NCBI GenBank assembly: GCA_026545225.1
Contig: CM048845.1
Location: forward strand, 122,639,033-122,703,032
Reading direction: 5' to 3'
Source: Cornus controversa
Taxonomy: Eukaryota > Streptophyta > Magnoliopsida > Cornales > Cornaceae
DNA: 64,000 nucleotides
Part shown: positions 48,301 to 59,682 of the stretch, one piece after another
Position numbering within the stretch: position 1 is the first letter of the stretch
Layout: each line of letters begins with the position of its first letter
Program-made: the position numbers and the translations under genes
The notes under the pieces: model-generated
The model's database searches: none
What the model was told of the DNA's origin: nothing
The model's input: the letters and a program-made list of their open reading frames with translations, nothing else

Positions 48301-51300
48301 AAAATATCCCAATACAAATAAAATAATATAAATGACCATACCTGTAAGTCCCTCTTGTGGGCAGCACTCCACAAAGCGAATACATGCTGAGCAAAAAATG
48401 CACTCCACTGCAAGCTGAGGCCCATGTAAGAACATTATTGAACTTTGAATAATCGAAGTATATTTCCCAGACAAACAACTTGATAGCAATATGGCATAAA
48501 TGGAAGATGGTTGCTAGAATAAAAACATATTTCATGCGTCTCTTTTCCTAATACAAACCTCACAAAGACTGACCCAGCAATTTTTAGTATAACAAAGGGA
48601 AGACTACAGTCCACTGTACTTAGGGACCTTACTTTCACATAACCTGAATTTAGAAACATTGTCACTTATACATGGGAAAGCACTGTTCATATCATTTCTC
48701 TTCCAAAAGTGCCATTTTCAGCTTCAAACTTAAAAGACCCTTTAGCCTGTCATTTTTTTTCCGTAGGTGAAAAAAAAAAGGAACCGCATTGCTTCTTTTT
48801 TTCTTTTTCTTTTTGGTAGGTAACTTACACACCCCACTATTGCCCCCATTACTTCTCATCTAACATTCTCATTAACTGTTCCTCTAAAACTAAAAATGAT
48901 ACATGAATAAAATTGAAAGTTCATCACTGATGACATTGTTACAACTGCACAATTGCAATGTTATATGAGGTGGGGACTAAGAAAACTAAAGTTTTGGAGT
49001 TGAAATGGGCATCTAGGGCACCCTCTTGGTATCCTATATATGGACTCGCGTGTGGTAAAAGTGGTACACACAAAACATGTGTTTGAATATATGTGTTCTT
49101 CATGCATTTGATTTGTTGGATTAAAGAAATATGAAGCTTAGAGCTCCATAAACTCATTTAGGAGCAACTGGGGTAAGGTATACTAGAAGTGTTACCTGTG
49201 CATCCTAAAAGTAGTACTCGCACACTGAAAGTGGTATCTTAGTTTAATAAAAGTGATACCTGAACAAAATCTAAATTTCATCAACAATGACTTTGTTTAA
49301 GGAAATCAACTATACAATTGCAATGTCATATGAAGAGGTGGAATGAAAAAGTTCCAGTTTTTTGGAGTCATTAGAAGTGGGTGCCCACATCTTAGTCCCC
49401 TGCATATAGACTCTCATGGGTCATGTAGTAAAAGTGGTACACAATCACTGTGTGCTGAAACACACACATTCATTGTGCACTCAAAGTGTTGGACTTAGAA
49501 ATAAGAAATTTTGAGCTCCATAAACTCGTTCATGAGCAACTGGGGTACAATGGAATAAAAGTGGTACATCGGTTTACTAAAAGTGGTACCTTGAACCTAA
49601 ATTTGGCACATTGGTTTATCTATCTGAAACAAATCCAAATCCCATCAACAATGACTCGTTTTCTTGAATTCAATTACCCAATTGTATTGTCATATGAAAT
49701 TTACAGATTTTTTTTAAATTTTAGAGACATTAGAAGTGGATACTTGGGTACTCAAATCTTGGTCCACTATATAGTACTACCTCCGTCCCAAAATTCTTGG
49801 GCACTTCGGGAACTGTGACTCACAAATGTGAGTCACAGTTCCCGAAGTGCCCAAGAATTTTGGGACGGAGGGAGTAATGTTTTTTAAGTAATCTTCAGAT
49901 TTTAGTATACTTTAGTATAAACTTAAAATAATATCTAAAACTGGGTATATTCTGAAGAAGTGTCTATTTATTATACTATATATTTAGTAAAGACAAAAAT
50001 TCTAATCTACTAACTCCTATTACAACATTTTTGTGATTATATATATATATATATTTCTTCATTTTCCAGTGGGCTTTTGAGTGAGGCAGGGTTTTAAGTT
50101 GCCGAAGCGGTCACAATCGCAGTGTCGCAGTTGCTGGGATTTAAGGGCATTATATAATGGTATAGGTCATTGTAGTCATGAATCTTTTTCAACACTAAGA
50201 AACTTGATTAACACAAAACAATATGCAACTTTTACTCTAGAATGTTCCTAATGATTTTAATGAATTTTATTGAATATTTAAATTTCAAAGGTTATTTTAT
50301 ATGAGCGATGACCTATAAACATGGTTCACCCGAGTCGCACCGGTCTCGTCAAAGATTTAGGCCGACATAGTGGGGAGACTCGAGAATTGCTAGTGACTCG
50401 GGGAGAATCAGTGATGACTAGGGGTGAATCAGATGACTCGGGCCTGACTCAGGCGAGTCAACTTTGACTATGAAAGCTTGCTGACTTCTTCTTTTTTACC
50501 AATGTTCTCACCATTCTTTTCAATCTGCTAGCACTTTCATACTCACAGACAACTTAATCGGTAGGTTTTCAGTTTTTTTTTTTACCTTTTTCCTTCACCT
50601 AAATGGCTAAATCTAACATGATATTGTTCTTCTATACTAGATTATCAACAAGATTCCTTCATAAATCTTTCAAGGTTCAGATCTATTAATGTACTTCGAG
50701 TCATAAATTGTCGCTTCTTTCATGTTAATTTCTATTTTTACTCATTAATTTAGTAAAAGGTCTAAATAATTAAGCTTTTACTGGCAACGACGACTTAAAA
50801 TTCAAGTAAAATCCATTACTAGTATTAAATCATCTTTAAAAATTTAACAAAAATACTAAAATTTATTTTCTGTAGAAAAAAATTCTGTACCATTGCATTT
50901 TGGGCCCTAAATTAAATTTTGAGACGATGTAAGCAGTATTAATGATTTGCACTTTGCACTCAATTTATGGCCACAAATGTATATTAAAAACAAAACAAAA
51001 AAACATATTATATGCACTAAAAACTTAGAAGTTGGAAATGAGTAAACTTGTAGGCTGGGTTGGAAATCATATCCAATAAAAATCATATACTCTTACTTAT
51101 TTGCTTGTATTTGATTTTAAAATAATTTTTCAATTTGTTTTATTAATTTTCTGAATTTTTCACTTTTTTAATTATTTTTTTATGCAAAACAAATATATAT
51201 ATATAATATATTAGTATATGCATAATATATTAAAATGAAGTATGCTCATATTATACACATATATTAGTACTTTACTAATATGGATTTGGTTTCTCCTTAT

Positions 51301-54261
51301 TTTGGTCTTACGATTTTAGAAAAAAATTAAAAAATTGAGAAAGGGAAACTGAAAATGGGATTTTTAGACCCAGGCCACAAAACACGGCCGTCTTGCACAG
51401 TCAAGCCGAGACAATAGCGATTCTTATTCCGACTGAGATCAATGTCTGTCTCGGTCTTGACCTCGACGAGATGTGTCAAGTTCTAAAACCATGTTGGAGT
51501 AGGGTAGGGGCTATTCCCTATAAACTAAATTGGAACTATTAAAAGAGGTGAGCGCAGATTTTATTGGCTTTATGACATTTCTCATTGTGTTCACATCTCA
51601 TGGCAGTTTCTTCTACCTTCACAATAGTTGTGCGAATAATTGTGATATACAGTTCGATGCATGCTTTTGACATTCACTAATAGGTTTTCCAAGTAACCAG
51701 ATCTTCCTCATTCATACTTCTCCCAGTACTTTCCATTATTTAGCCATAACTTCCCCCACCTTGTAAATAATGGATCTTTAGAAACATACTGATTCTTCTG
51801 AGTCCCGCTTTAGAATAGTAAGAGGGAAACCAACAAATAGGAATATTCTGGAACAATGATTTAAAGTGTGATCATGCAAGTAACACTATGATGATGGCCT
51901 ATAAAGAACTACTAAAACAATCCATTGCAATGAGGATGGCAACAACTAAATACTACTTAATTGTTACTTAACCATGGTAGATTGCTCTATTCAAGGTGTT
52001 TCGGGTAAAAATAATGGTAAATCACCCATTCATGCTTTGAAATTTGATTTCCAGGTTCTCATTAATCACATTATCTTCATTTGTTTTATTTCCGGGTTCT
52101 CATTAATCACATTGTCTTCATTTCTTACTTCCAGAATTTTTCTAGGTTTAGTCATTATCCCCATAACCCAAACTTTTGCTTTTAACTTTTCAAAACACTT
52201 CTAACTCCACATTGAGCCCTGCTTCAAGAGGACATTAAAATGAGGCTACCAAGATGAATTGTGTTACAGGTCTTAATCTCTGAAAAGCTATAAATACAGT
52301 TGAAGCAGTGTATTTTTAGTCCTATGTTGCAAACTAAGTCTCTTTCTAAAAGTGATGAAGCAGATAATGTATACAGCCCCTATTCTTATTTATTGTAAGG
52401 CATATATTCATTAGTGGAATTAAGTTATAATTATCAAATTTCCCATTAATTCTCTGTTATTTTAGTTTCAAGAATAAAACATATATAGTTGTACTTTTCC
52501 TCAATAAGATACATTTAGTGATGAATGAAAGTACATGGAACAAGTATGGAAGATTTCGTGGTGGAAAAGTAAGCATATGATATGGCTAAATATAATAGCT
52601 ATACAAGAAAGTACACATGCAACTATATTTTCCAATTTTCTTATATTCATATCATTCTAAATCCTTGTTCTTCATATTATCTACACTTTTTATTTCCTTG
52701 TATTCTTATCATTTTACATCATTCTTTGTATACTATATATTATCTAATTTATGTAGCATATTCTTCAATGTGTTATATTTATTAAACTATAATTTTGCAA
52801 ATACGGAAAGTATTTCATCTATATTTGAAGTTTGAATTTTTTACATGAATATACTGACTGATTGAAATTGATGAAATGAAATCTAATTGAATCTAATCTG
52901 CATGATTTGCAAATTTGTATATAAGATGTAAGAATATGAACAGACACCAGATTAAAATATTCCTCAACATGCATTATATACATCAAAAAACCATTGAGTT
53001 TGCTAACAGAAATAAGATTTCAAGAAAAAAATCAATGTGTTACAAACCTTTCTCTGGAAGGTAAATGCATCATTTGCACCCTTTGGGGACTCACTGCAAC
53101 AAAAACCAGAAGCACAATATAATTGAAAAACATCGACTCAATTTCATGATGATGGCTGCTGTGATATAATATGGGTATGTTTCTGCCCTTTCTCATATAA
53201 AATGTCTTACGAGACAATAAAAAAGTAAATCATTCTAGATCTTTGATTAATAAATTCATGAGATAATCATAACAAAAACAAAAAAAAAAGTGCATGAAAG
53301 TTTCTCAATAAATTTCACTCAAATATTTCTTCAGAGACCGCAAGCAAAACCTTAAACGCAGGACTGTAGTTCATGCAGTTGATCTGACCAATAAGACAAC
53401 GTTAATTCATCTGCTATTTCTGAAAATTAAATCTCCAAAACAACTTTTGATTGTAACTTATAACTGACCAAATTCTATCTTCCATTTTATTACTCAAGAA
53501 AAATTAAAAATGCTTTTGAATAAAAGTTCCTTTCCATTTATCCACAACAATAGTGATGACAGAAACACAAATAAAGGTGCTATCTGCAAAATCTGTAAAC
53601 TTGAATTTAATCTCTATAGCACAATTTTAGTATTAAATATCCTGTTTGCAACATCAAGAGCAGAGATTCCTTGTTGCAGCCAAATAAATAAATAAACACA
53701 AGCCACGCACTACCAAACAAAGCTTAGGTCTGAGAAACTTGTACATTTGGGGTTTTAACAAAAGGCGAAAAACTTGTAGGCGATAAAGATGGAAAAGGGC
53801 TATGTTTTAGATTGTTGATTGCTGGAAATGCTTAACAACTTTGTAAGAATTCCGAACAGCTGTTATATTATGGTTTTGGGAATGATTCAAGGCCACGAGG
53901 CAAGGGGAAAAGTCAGGAACTTAGGATTGTTTAACGCTTGGTTATTTGTGGGACTATTCTTGTGCTGTGAGCCTGTGAATAATGATGTGGAGCTAAAGTA
54001 GAGTGTTTGGGTTGAGCGTTTGAAGGAGAAAGGTTGGAGCTTGTGAAATAGGATTTTAAAAATAAAAATAGGTCAACTTCGATATCATAGTAGGTTTTCA
54101 AAGGTTTAAAAAGTGCAGAAAAAAAACAAGAATAAAAGTACAAGAAGAACCTAAACAGCATACCTAGGTTTTTGAATTGTATCACACAGTCCACGAAAGA
54201 GCACAATCGCTGAATTTTTTTTTCAAATTTGCTTTGTTGAATTAAAACTAGTACTTAGATC

Positions 54262-54297
<36 letters not shown>

Positions 54298-57200
54298 CTT
54301 TTAACTAGTTCTAATTCTAATAGGTTCATATTTAAAAACAAAGAACTCTGATGAACAGAACTCGTGTAAACCTATTGAAGTCTAGAAATAAAGATCCAGT
54401 AGTATAGCTTCACCCAAAATACAACCTACTGACTCCTACCAGTTTCCATGCCCAACAAATCTCAAAAAAATCAAAATACTCTTTCTAATAGAACCACATT
54501 TAGAAATTTTGAGACTTTGACTACTAGGTCATATAAACCGACTGAAATCTGAAAATAAAGAACCAATAGAATAGATTGACCCAAAATATACCTATTGAGC
54601 CCTACTAGCTCCCATTTTCAGCAAATTCCAACATTATCAAAATACCCTTAACTCCTAAAACATATGAAAATATAATAAAAACTGGCAAACAGAATTCTGA
54701 CCTAAAATAAACAAAAAAGGACTCGACATAAGCTAATACTTTGTAATACAAGGTCCCAAGTGGATGCTTTCCTGATTTGGGACCGATTTCTTCCTCAGTT
54801 TTGTTTCTCTCAAACTTCTTATTAACTACATAACTAATCCACCACTCCAAACAACTCAAATTGGCAGTACCAACATTATGTGATTAGATAATGTCCTTTT
54901 TATTCAAGAACACATTTTGTTGGGGAAAAAAAAGGTGAACTATTTTCACCTGCCAAAAAAAAATTCTAGCCTTATATGTAGCATGGATTTCATCAGAAGT
55001 ACCCTTCCCACCCCATCCCACGCCCCACCAAAAAAAAAAAGGAAAGAAAGAAAAAGAAAAGTAGTAGCACGAATATTTCTTGTAGCCATGTCCAAACTGG
55101 ACACTGCTCCACCAAATCTCCTGGAGACATGCAAAGCAAGTCACAAACTTGATAAAATTTATAAAAAGAAGAATTGATATCATAGACATGCAGCTCAAAC
55201 ATGTAGCGGACAAAATTTGAAACAAGAAAATAATGTAGTTATGAAAAATAGAATGAGAGCGGCAGTAGTATTGCGGCGGTGGTGGTGATGGTATGCACAT
55301 GATATTAGTAGAGCTTCATCTTCCAAGTTACAATTCTTTTTCTTAAAGCAATTCCAAATTATTAGGTTGTTGAAATAAATTAAACAAAATTGATCAAAAT
55401 TTTGTATTTGCCTCATGTAGTATAAGTAGGTGCGTAATATATATGGGAGGCCACATCCTTCTCATGTCAGTTTCCTACTTATCCAAGATATGCTGTCTCG
55501 ATGTACAAACTTTGCATTGTATTCTACGCTCTTGCTTGAGTTCCATGTCTATGATTATGCTACATAACTAGCCTCAATACAGACAAAATATAACATTTAC
55601 CCTTTGGCACACATGCATCATCAATAACCACAAAATGAACAGTGGAACTATAAGTTAATGAATCCATCATAAAATGCACAATAAATCAAAACTTTACCAT
55701 TGAGAAGAAGAGGCTTACACTTTTGTAAGAGGCCACACTACTAGAATCAAGCACAACTGCAACTAGACATTGTATAAGACATGCTAATCATTGATAAGTG
55801 TCTATAGATCATAAAATTGTGATTATTCTAAACATGTGACTACAACTATTCGCATATATAAAACACATGCATAAGGAATAGCTTATCTTTAAAACAGGAA
55901 TTATAAAAGCATTCATGGATAAATTAGCTGAAACAAAAACAAAATCGATGCGACCCACCTCTCTCTCCATCTAAGAAGAGCTTCCAGTAAAGGTACAGGT
56001 GTGTGTCGTGCCACCATAGCCAAGGAATCCAATACCTGCTCATAGGCAGGGTCTGATGGTCTAAGGTACTGTCCATCCTGTAACTCCCCCACATAAAGCA
56101 AGAATAAATATGGAGAACTGTTACTGAATATAATCAGCAAATAGCATCTGATATCACGAAAGACTTTGTCATGCCCTCTGTAAAATCAATAATCTGTTGG
56201 TAAACTAATACTGGCACAAACATAATGTCCTACTTTTGAGAATCCAACCGTGTTGTCTGTATTGTAGTGACTATTATATTAAGGATAGTTTTAAGACTAA
56301 GGTTTTTAACTCTTACAAAACTTTCTTTGGATTTGTTAGCTTTTTCTCAACAACATATTGAAAATCTAATTGTGTCCAATGTATCATGGCCTATAAATAA
56401 AGGTGAGTAACATTAGGCTGTGAATTATCAAAGGGTATCAACACCAAGCTTATGACACGCATAAACCATTCTTCGTGACTCTTTTCTCAACAATTGCCAG
56501 CAGTTATATCAATGCTACACAATGTAATCGTGTAATACAAATTCATAATGATATCATGGACAGGAAATATTTTTCGCTATTTGATTAATTATAGGTGTCT
56601 CTTCAAAACTAACGAAGAGATGGTGGATAATTTGCTTTCATTGGCTGCTTGGAAAGATAACTACAATTATACAATTAAAAAACATTATTTGCTATAAGCT
56701 TGGTAGCTAAAGTAGCTAGCATAATGATGATGCTTGGAAAGATCTCGACAATTGACAACCTAGTGAATAGGTGTCTCTTCATAACTAACGAAGGGACTTC
56801 TCACTCTAACAACCCTTCAACTAAAGAAAAACCCAAAGCACAAAGAAAATCATCTCACCCTCACAAACAGACAAAGCAAATTATCCACCGTCTCTTCGTT
56901 AGTTATGAAGAGACGCCTATTCACTAGGTTGTCAAATGTCGAGATCTTTCCAAGCATCATCATCCACCCAAACAATGCCTCCGAGGGCAGCACTTCTGAC
57001 CGCCATATAAACCTTTCAAAGCAAATTACTAATAAGAAAAAAAACTCATATTTACCTATGGAACCTAGGATCCTAAATCACCCCACCCTCTGCCATCCTG
57101 ACATTATTTGCACTAGGGCTCCTGAGTGTTCAATCCAATAAAGATCCAGAAATATCCTCCTAATAAAATCCTCCCTGCACCAGTCCATGCCAGAATTTAA

Positions 57201-58129
57201 CCATTGCTCATTACAACCATAAACTTTAAGAGATCCTGCCACCTCTAGCTTAGGGTCTTCCATTAACCCACTCCATACAAGATGGTAATATCCGCTGCTC
57301 TCCTCTGCAAACTATTCGCTCCACCAAATACTTCCACAACCATTTAGCAAACAAGGCTTCATTAGACAACCTGGAGTTATCTAATGTCAAGAAGGTTTCA
57401 TAGTTCCAACACATGAAAACATTGACCAAAAACAAACTTAGCAATTATGAAATTGATGGTTTTCTTTTTTGTGAAATATACATATATATAGTTAATCGCA
57501 TAAAATAGGAGTTTGATCCTAAAGATACTGTTGTTTGAACACATCCAATGGTGATTGTAAGTCATGATTTCATGAGTACTATTAAGATGTTTTTTGGCCT
57601 TCCATACTGACACTACGTTGAATGATTAGAGCTTTCAAAATGATCTGTTCTTGATGCGGTTCACTTTTCAATAATTTCACAGTTCTAATGTTTCATGAAA
57701 TATGTGCTTCCCTTGTGCAAGGTTCACACACTCTTGGCAGCTTTAGTGGATTGGTTTTAGCAATCAAAAAAAAATGTTTTATGAAATATAAGTTTAACTC
57801 AATCAAGCTGCTATTGTTTTCGCGGGACGGTCGCTTGAAATTCAACTGCTTGACTTGCATTCTACGTGCCTAAATTTAGAATTGAAATAAATTCTGCCTT
57901 TGCCCAAATCCAAAAGAAAAGCTTCAAACTAAAAGCAAGATTTCTAATTTAGCATAGCTACATTACCAAATCAAATCCAGTAACAAAGCTCGATACAATT
58001 TACAATTGGCACAAAAGAAGAAGATGTTCTTACCTGTGCCTGAGCGGTTTCGATGCGACGCCTCGCAAGAGGAAGGAAGCGCTGCAGCAACGCATCGACG
58101 ATCAGCTTCGCCGCGCTCCCCGCTTTCAT
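27316..58129 (-). CDS. FRY: Furry / MOR2-PAG1-like cell morphogenesis protein (At5g15680-like), 17 exons
   Basis: Exons, 5' to 3': 58129-58034, 56077-55959, 53093-53048, 48414-48342, 48267-48210, 47222-47127, 45992-45875, 45804-45538, 43339-43238, 43060-42703, 42605-42492, 39529-38901, 38787-38591, 38066-37844, 36552-36436, 31679-30906, 30387-27316. All borders are GT-AG and the sum is 6459 nt, one open frame of 2152 residues, essentially the length of Arabidopsis At5g15680. It begins [20 protein letters not shown] and ends [14 protein letters not shown]-terminal landmarks are [18 protein letters not shown] and LETLS-type helical repeats throughout; the last exon alone gives 1023 residues. 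The family is made of HEAT/ARM-like repeats; in animals and yeast Furry/Tao3 scaffolds NDR-type kinases with MOB proteins in polarised growth. The plant role is little defined. Introns of up to 4.8 kb are full of transposons. Confidence 0.96.
33105..34906 (+). pseudogene. RTE-clade LINE remnant, antisense in Furry intron 15
   Basis: Reads [19 protein letters not shown], then a reverse transcriptase with [42 protein letters not shown] and [19 protein letters not shown]. The catalytic box is FADG where FADD/YADD is expected (about 34099-34110). The 3' part reads [17 protein letters not shown] and a GRGRPK motif, and ends at a (TTG)n tail (34887-34901), typical of RTE elements. The endonuclease is missing, so the copy is 5' truncated. 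It has stops near 33802, 34166, 34381 and 34557 and a frameshift near 33850. It is dead, and antisense to the host gene. Confidence 0.88.
34935..35961. mobile_element. Non-autonomous DNA transposon, 1027 bp, 8-bp TSD, in Furry intron 15
   Basis: Ends CTAGGAAGCACGGACAC and GTGTCCGTGCTTCTTAG, a 17-bp inverted repeat with one mismatch. It is flanked by a perfect 8-bp duplication GATGTACT (34927-34934 and 35962-35969). CGTGTCGAACACG-type repeats are dense at the left end, with CGTGTCC repeats at the right. The interior (about 35330-35640) looks like a host gene leader: GC-richer, a CTCTCCAGCCTTCTCCAG|GTGATATT donor-like site, then a TTC tract (35431-35464). Superfamily hAT or MULE is unresolved. 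It sits 29 bp after the LINE tail. Confidence 0.75.
37461..37490. repeat. (TTC)10 microsatellite in Furry intron 14
   Basis: A pure trinucleotide run, a GAA tract on the transcribed strand of the Furry gene. Confidence 0.8.
40091..40180 (-). mobile_element. 5'-truncated SINE copy in Furry intron 11
   Basis: The stretch CCTAGTTGGTA followed by AAAGAATTGTTTGCACCC and AAGAGGACTTGATTC matches the 3' two thirds of the full SINE at 41836-41972. On the minus strand it keeps the box B-like part and ends in a poly(A) run, but box A is missing. Confidence 0.6.
40444..41802 (+). mobile_element. LTR of a retrotransposon with adjacent primer-binding-like site, in Furry intron 11
   Basis: Bounded by the inverted repeat TGTTAGA / TCTAACA. 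The right end is followed at once by TATCAGAGCC, a truncated match to the initiator-Met tRNA primer site (TGGTATCAGAGC), so this is a 5' LTR in plus orientation. The internal region after it is only ~180 bp and non-coding, and no 3' LTR was seen. GAGGCTTCCAAAAGA occurs twice near 40775. A ~152-bp tandem repeat occupies 41096-41475. No 5-bp duplication flanks it, consistent with a truncated element rather than a solo LTR. Confidence 0.6.
41096..41475. repeat. ~152-bp tandem repeat, 2.5 copies, inside the LTR
   Basis: Copies start GGAGAAGCGGATTC at 41096, 41248 and 41399. Each continues with GAGGAGTGAAGTCTATAGATG and GAGACTTTTGGGAAAAATTC in shortened form; the third copy is cut off after about 77 bp. 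Differences between copies are few, so the duplication is fairly recent. Confidence 0.85.
41836..41972 (-). mobile_element. tRNA-derived SINE with an 18-bp target-site duplication
   Basis: On the minus strand it starts ACCCCAAGGGGTTGGCTCAA. It holds a box A-like TGGCTCAAGTGG (41960-41949) and a box B-like GGATCAAGTCC (41899-41889), and ends in poly(A). Flanks TAATGGTCTTGCGGTTTT (41818-41835) and TAATGGTCTTACGGTTTT (41973-41990) are an 18-bp duplication with one mismatch. It inserted just downstream of the LTR at 40444-41802, so it is younger. No tRNA cloverleaf function is expected. Confidence 0.75.
47175..47766. repeat. 296-bp tandem duplication including the Furry exon 6 acceptor
   Basis: 47175-47470 and 47471-47766 are near-identical (GGCTCCGCAAATCAACTAAT starts at 47176 and 47472). 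The first copy contains the first ~47 nt of exon 6 with its acceptor TATTGCAG. The second copy, in intron 5, keeps an intact acceptor and an open frame with a single Val to Phe change (VFSQVDY). No good donor follows it. Confidence 0.85.
48910..49773. repeat. ~370-bp diverged tandem repeat in Furry intron 3
   Basis: Three units begin near 48910, 49279 and 49648 (the last partial). Shared phrases are CAATTGCAATGT(T/C)ATATGA, AAAAGTGGTACACA, AGCTCCATAAACTC and GAGCAACTGGGGTA. Divergence is substantial, so the array is old. The sequence is non-coding. Confidence 0.65.
49775..49876. mobile_element. Stowaway-like hairpin MITE, about 100 bp
   Basis: CTCCGTCCCAAAATTCTTGG is followed by a reverse-complement arm ending GACGGAGGGAGTA, and the two arms pair almost over the full length around the centre CACAAATGTG. 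TA dinucleotides flank both ends (49775-49776 and 49875-49876), as for Tc1/mariner MITEs. Confidence 0.85.
50090..51495. mobile_element. Possible MULE-like non-autonomous element, about 1.4 kb
   Basis: The left edge GGGTTTTAAGTTGCC and the right edge, reverse complemented as GGTTTTAGAACTTGAC, are related inverted repeats. Next to both edges lie CG-containing motifs (GACTCGGG, GTCTCGGTC). No matching target-site duplication was confirmed and no ORF was recognised. Confidence 0.35.
54265..54296. repeat. (AT)16 microsatellite in Furry intron 2
   Basis: A pure AT dinucleotide run. Just downstream, about 54310-54660 holds two diverged copies of a ~180-bp segment sharing AACCTA(T/C)TGA and AATAAAGA. 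Confidence 0.8.
56725..56965. repeat. Foldback: ~70-bp inverted repeat with ~100-bp loop in Furry intron 1
   Basis: The left arm (56725-56792) runs GATGATGCTTGGAAAGATCT through TAACGAAG. The right arm (56892-56965) is its reverse complement with only a few mismatches. A third, partial copy lies at about 56593-56660 (GTGTCTCTTCAAAACTAACG). Transcribed with the intron, it would form a long hairpin. Confidence 0.8.
57064..57420 (-). pseudogene. L1-type LINE fragment in Furry intron 1
   Basis: On the minus strand a segment reads [16 protein letters not shown], close to the NKALLAKWLWRF motif upstream of the zinc-binding region of plant L1 reverse transcriptases. A frame change follows, and downstream residues are less clear. 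There is no tail or reverse transcriptase core here. The fragment lies in the same orientation as the host gene. Confidence 0.5.
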
Positions 58130-58636
58130 TTCCCTAATAACACACTTGGCTTCGGAGCGTGATCCTTATTAAGTAGGAGTAATAATTTTAGACAAATTAA
58201 CTATTACTCCCACAGTTCACACGTAATTGGGGGCTCAAATCGCCTCCAACTCAGGTGGCGATCTTAATCCACGCCCAGCCCTACCTACCGCATCTGTGCA
58301 TGTACACGACCATATAAATGTATGACTGTGCATATATATGCACACGATATATAATATGAAGAATATTAGGAGGGGGAGGGGTTTGGGCGTATTAGGAGGA
58401 GGCAGCGGTAACAGGCGCCGATGGGTTGTTGTGGCGCTGCGATTGGTTTGAAAGAAAGAGAGAGAAAAGGATAGAGAATTTCTAAAATCTCTCCATTTCC
58501 TCTTCTCACTCGTGAATCAGAGTTGCAAATCCCTCGCACGGCAGTGGTGATCCGTCTAATTATTGTCGTGTCGGAACTATTACTGTATACCCTATTGACA
58601 TTATCGTATTAAGTTTGATTGTCGTCTAATATCTAT
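58130..58636 (-). promoter_or_regulatory. 5' UTR and promoter region of the Furry gene
   Basis: Lies upstream of the ATG at 58129-58127. On the minus strand the stretch nearest the gene is GC-richer than its surroundings, with pyrimidine-rich CTCTCTTTC runs (about 58440-58500) of the kind found near plant transcription starts. No clear TATA box was fixed. The Harbinger element begins just outside, about 510 bp from the start codon. Confidence 0.4.
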
Positions 58637-59682
58637 TTAGGGGCAGTAGGATTTTATTTTCAATTTTTGATTTCAGAAAATTGGAATCTGAAAATGAGTC
58701 GCGATATTATTCCTACCAAAAATAGAATCTGTTTAACAATGTCAACTGCTGTCAAGATTTTAAAACTTGAAATTTAAAAATATGTTTGATAATCTAAAAT
58801 AAAAAATTTTAAAAAAAATAGTAATATCTTTGGTTATAAATTGTGTTTGGTACTATAGTTTGAACTCATTTTAAACTATATAAATAAACAATACATATTA
58901 TAACATTATTTTAATATTGCAAAGGTATATATTTGTCGTCGCATTTTTATGTTACGAAATCATATAACATATGATAATGTTAAATATTATATGTTCAATC
59001 TTATACAAAACATGTGTTCTATTAAGTATTCTAATTAAAATATTATATTGATTATTCTACTATATAGTTCATTTTGCAATCACTATTATAAGTACAAAAA
59101 ATATTACAATGATCATAATAAATAAAATGCTTTTAATAGCACACCCACAATAGCTACAAAAAATAAGTCTTTCCCTGGGTCGTGTTGCTAATAAGTTCGC
59201 AACTACTGAATTTAACTCTTCATCCTCGTAATCTTCAGTAGATTTTGTTGATTATCCAACCAATAAAAGGAATCGACATGATTTTACAAAATAGAACATA
59301 ATCATTATTAAATAGTAAAAGGAAAAAAAAATATAAATAGTTAATACCTTCCATGCCAGGCACCTATAAAAGTAACGACTATAATTTTGTGATATTTTAG
59401 TCATATAAAGTCTCATTGAGCCTCAACCACATGCATATGGAGGTCCACCTCTTTGTGGTTCAGACATTCTACACATTATACAAATCTAAGATAATAAATG
59501 AACAATTAAACAAAATACAATACACTACAAAGAAGATATAATCAAACATACCAAATACAATCATACATAATATTAATATCTAGTTAAAAAATAAATTCAT
59601 TATACATACATGTCCTTAATAAAAACCACACATCTTTAATAAAAACCATATATATCCTAAATAAAATTACAACAAATGATTT

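Noticed and set aside
54884-55300. 138-codon minus-strand ORF and overlapping frames
   Set aside because: Located in Furry intron 2 over purine-rich low-complexity sequence; frames in several phases are open, as expected for such sequence.
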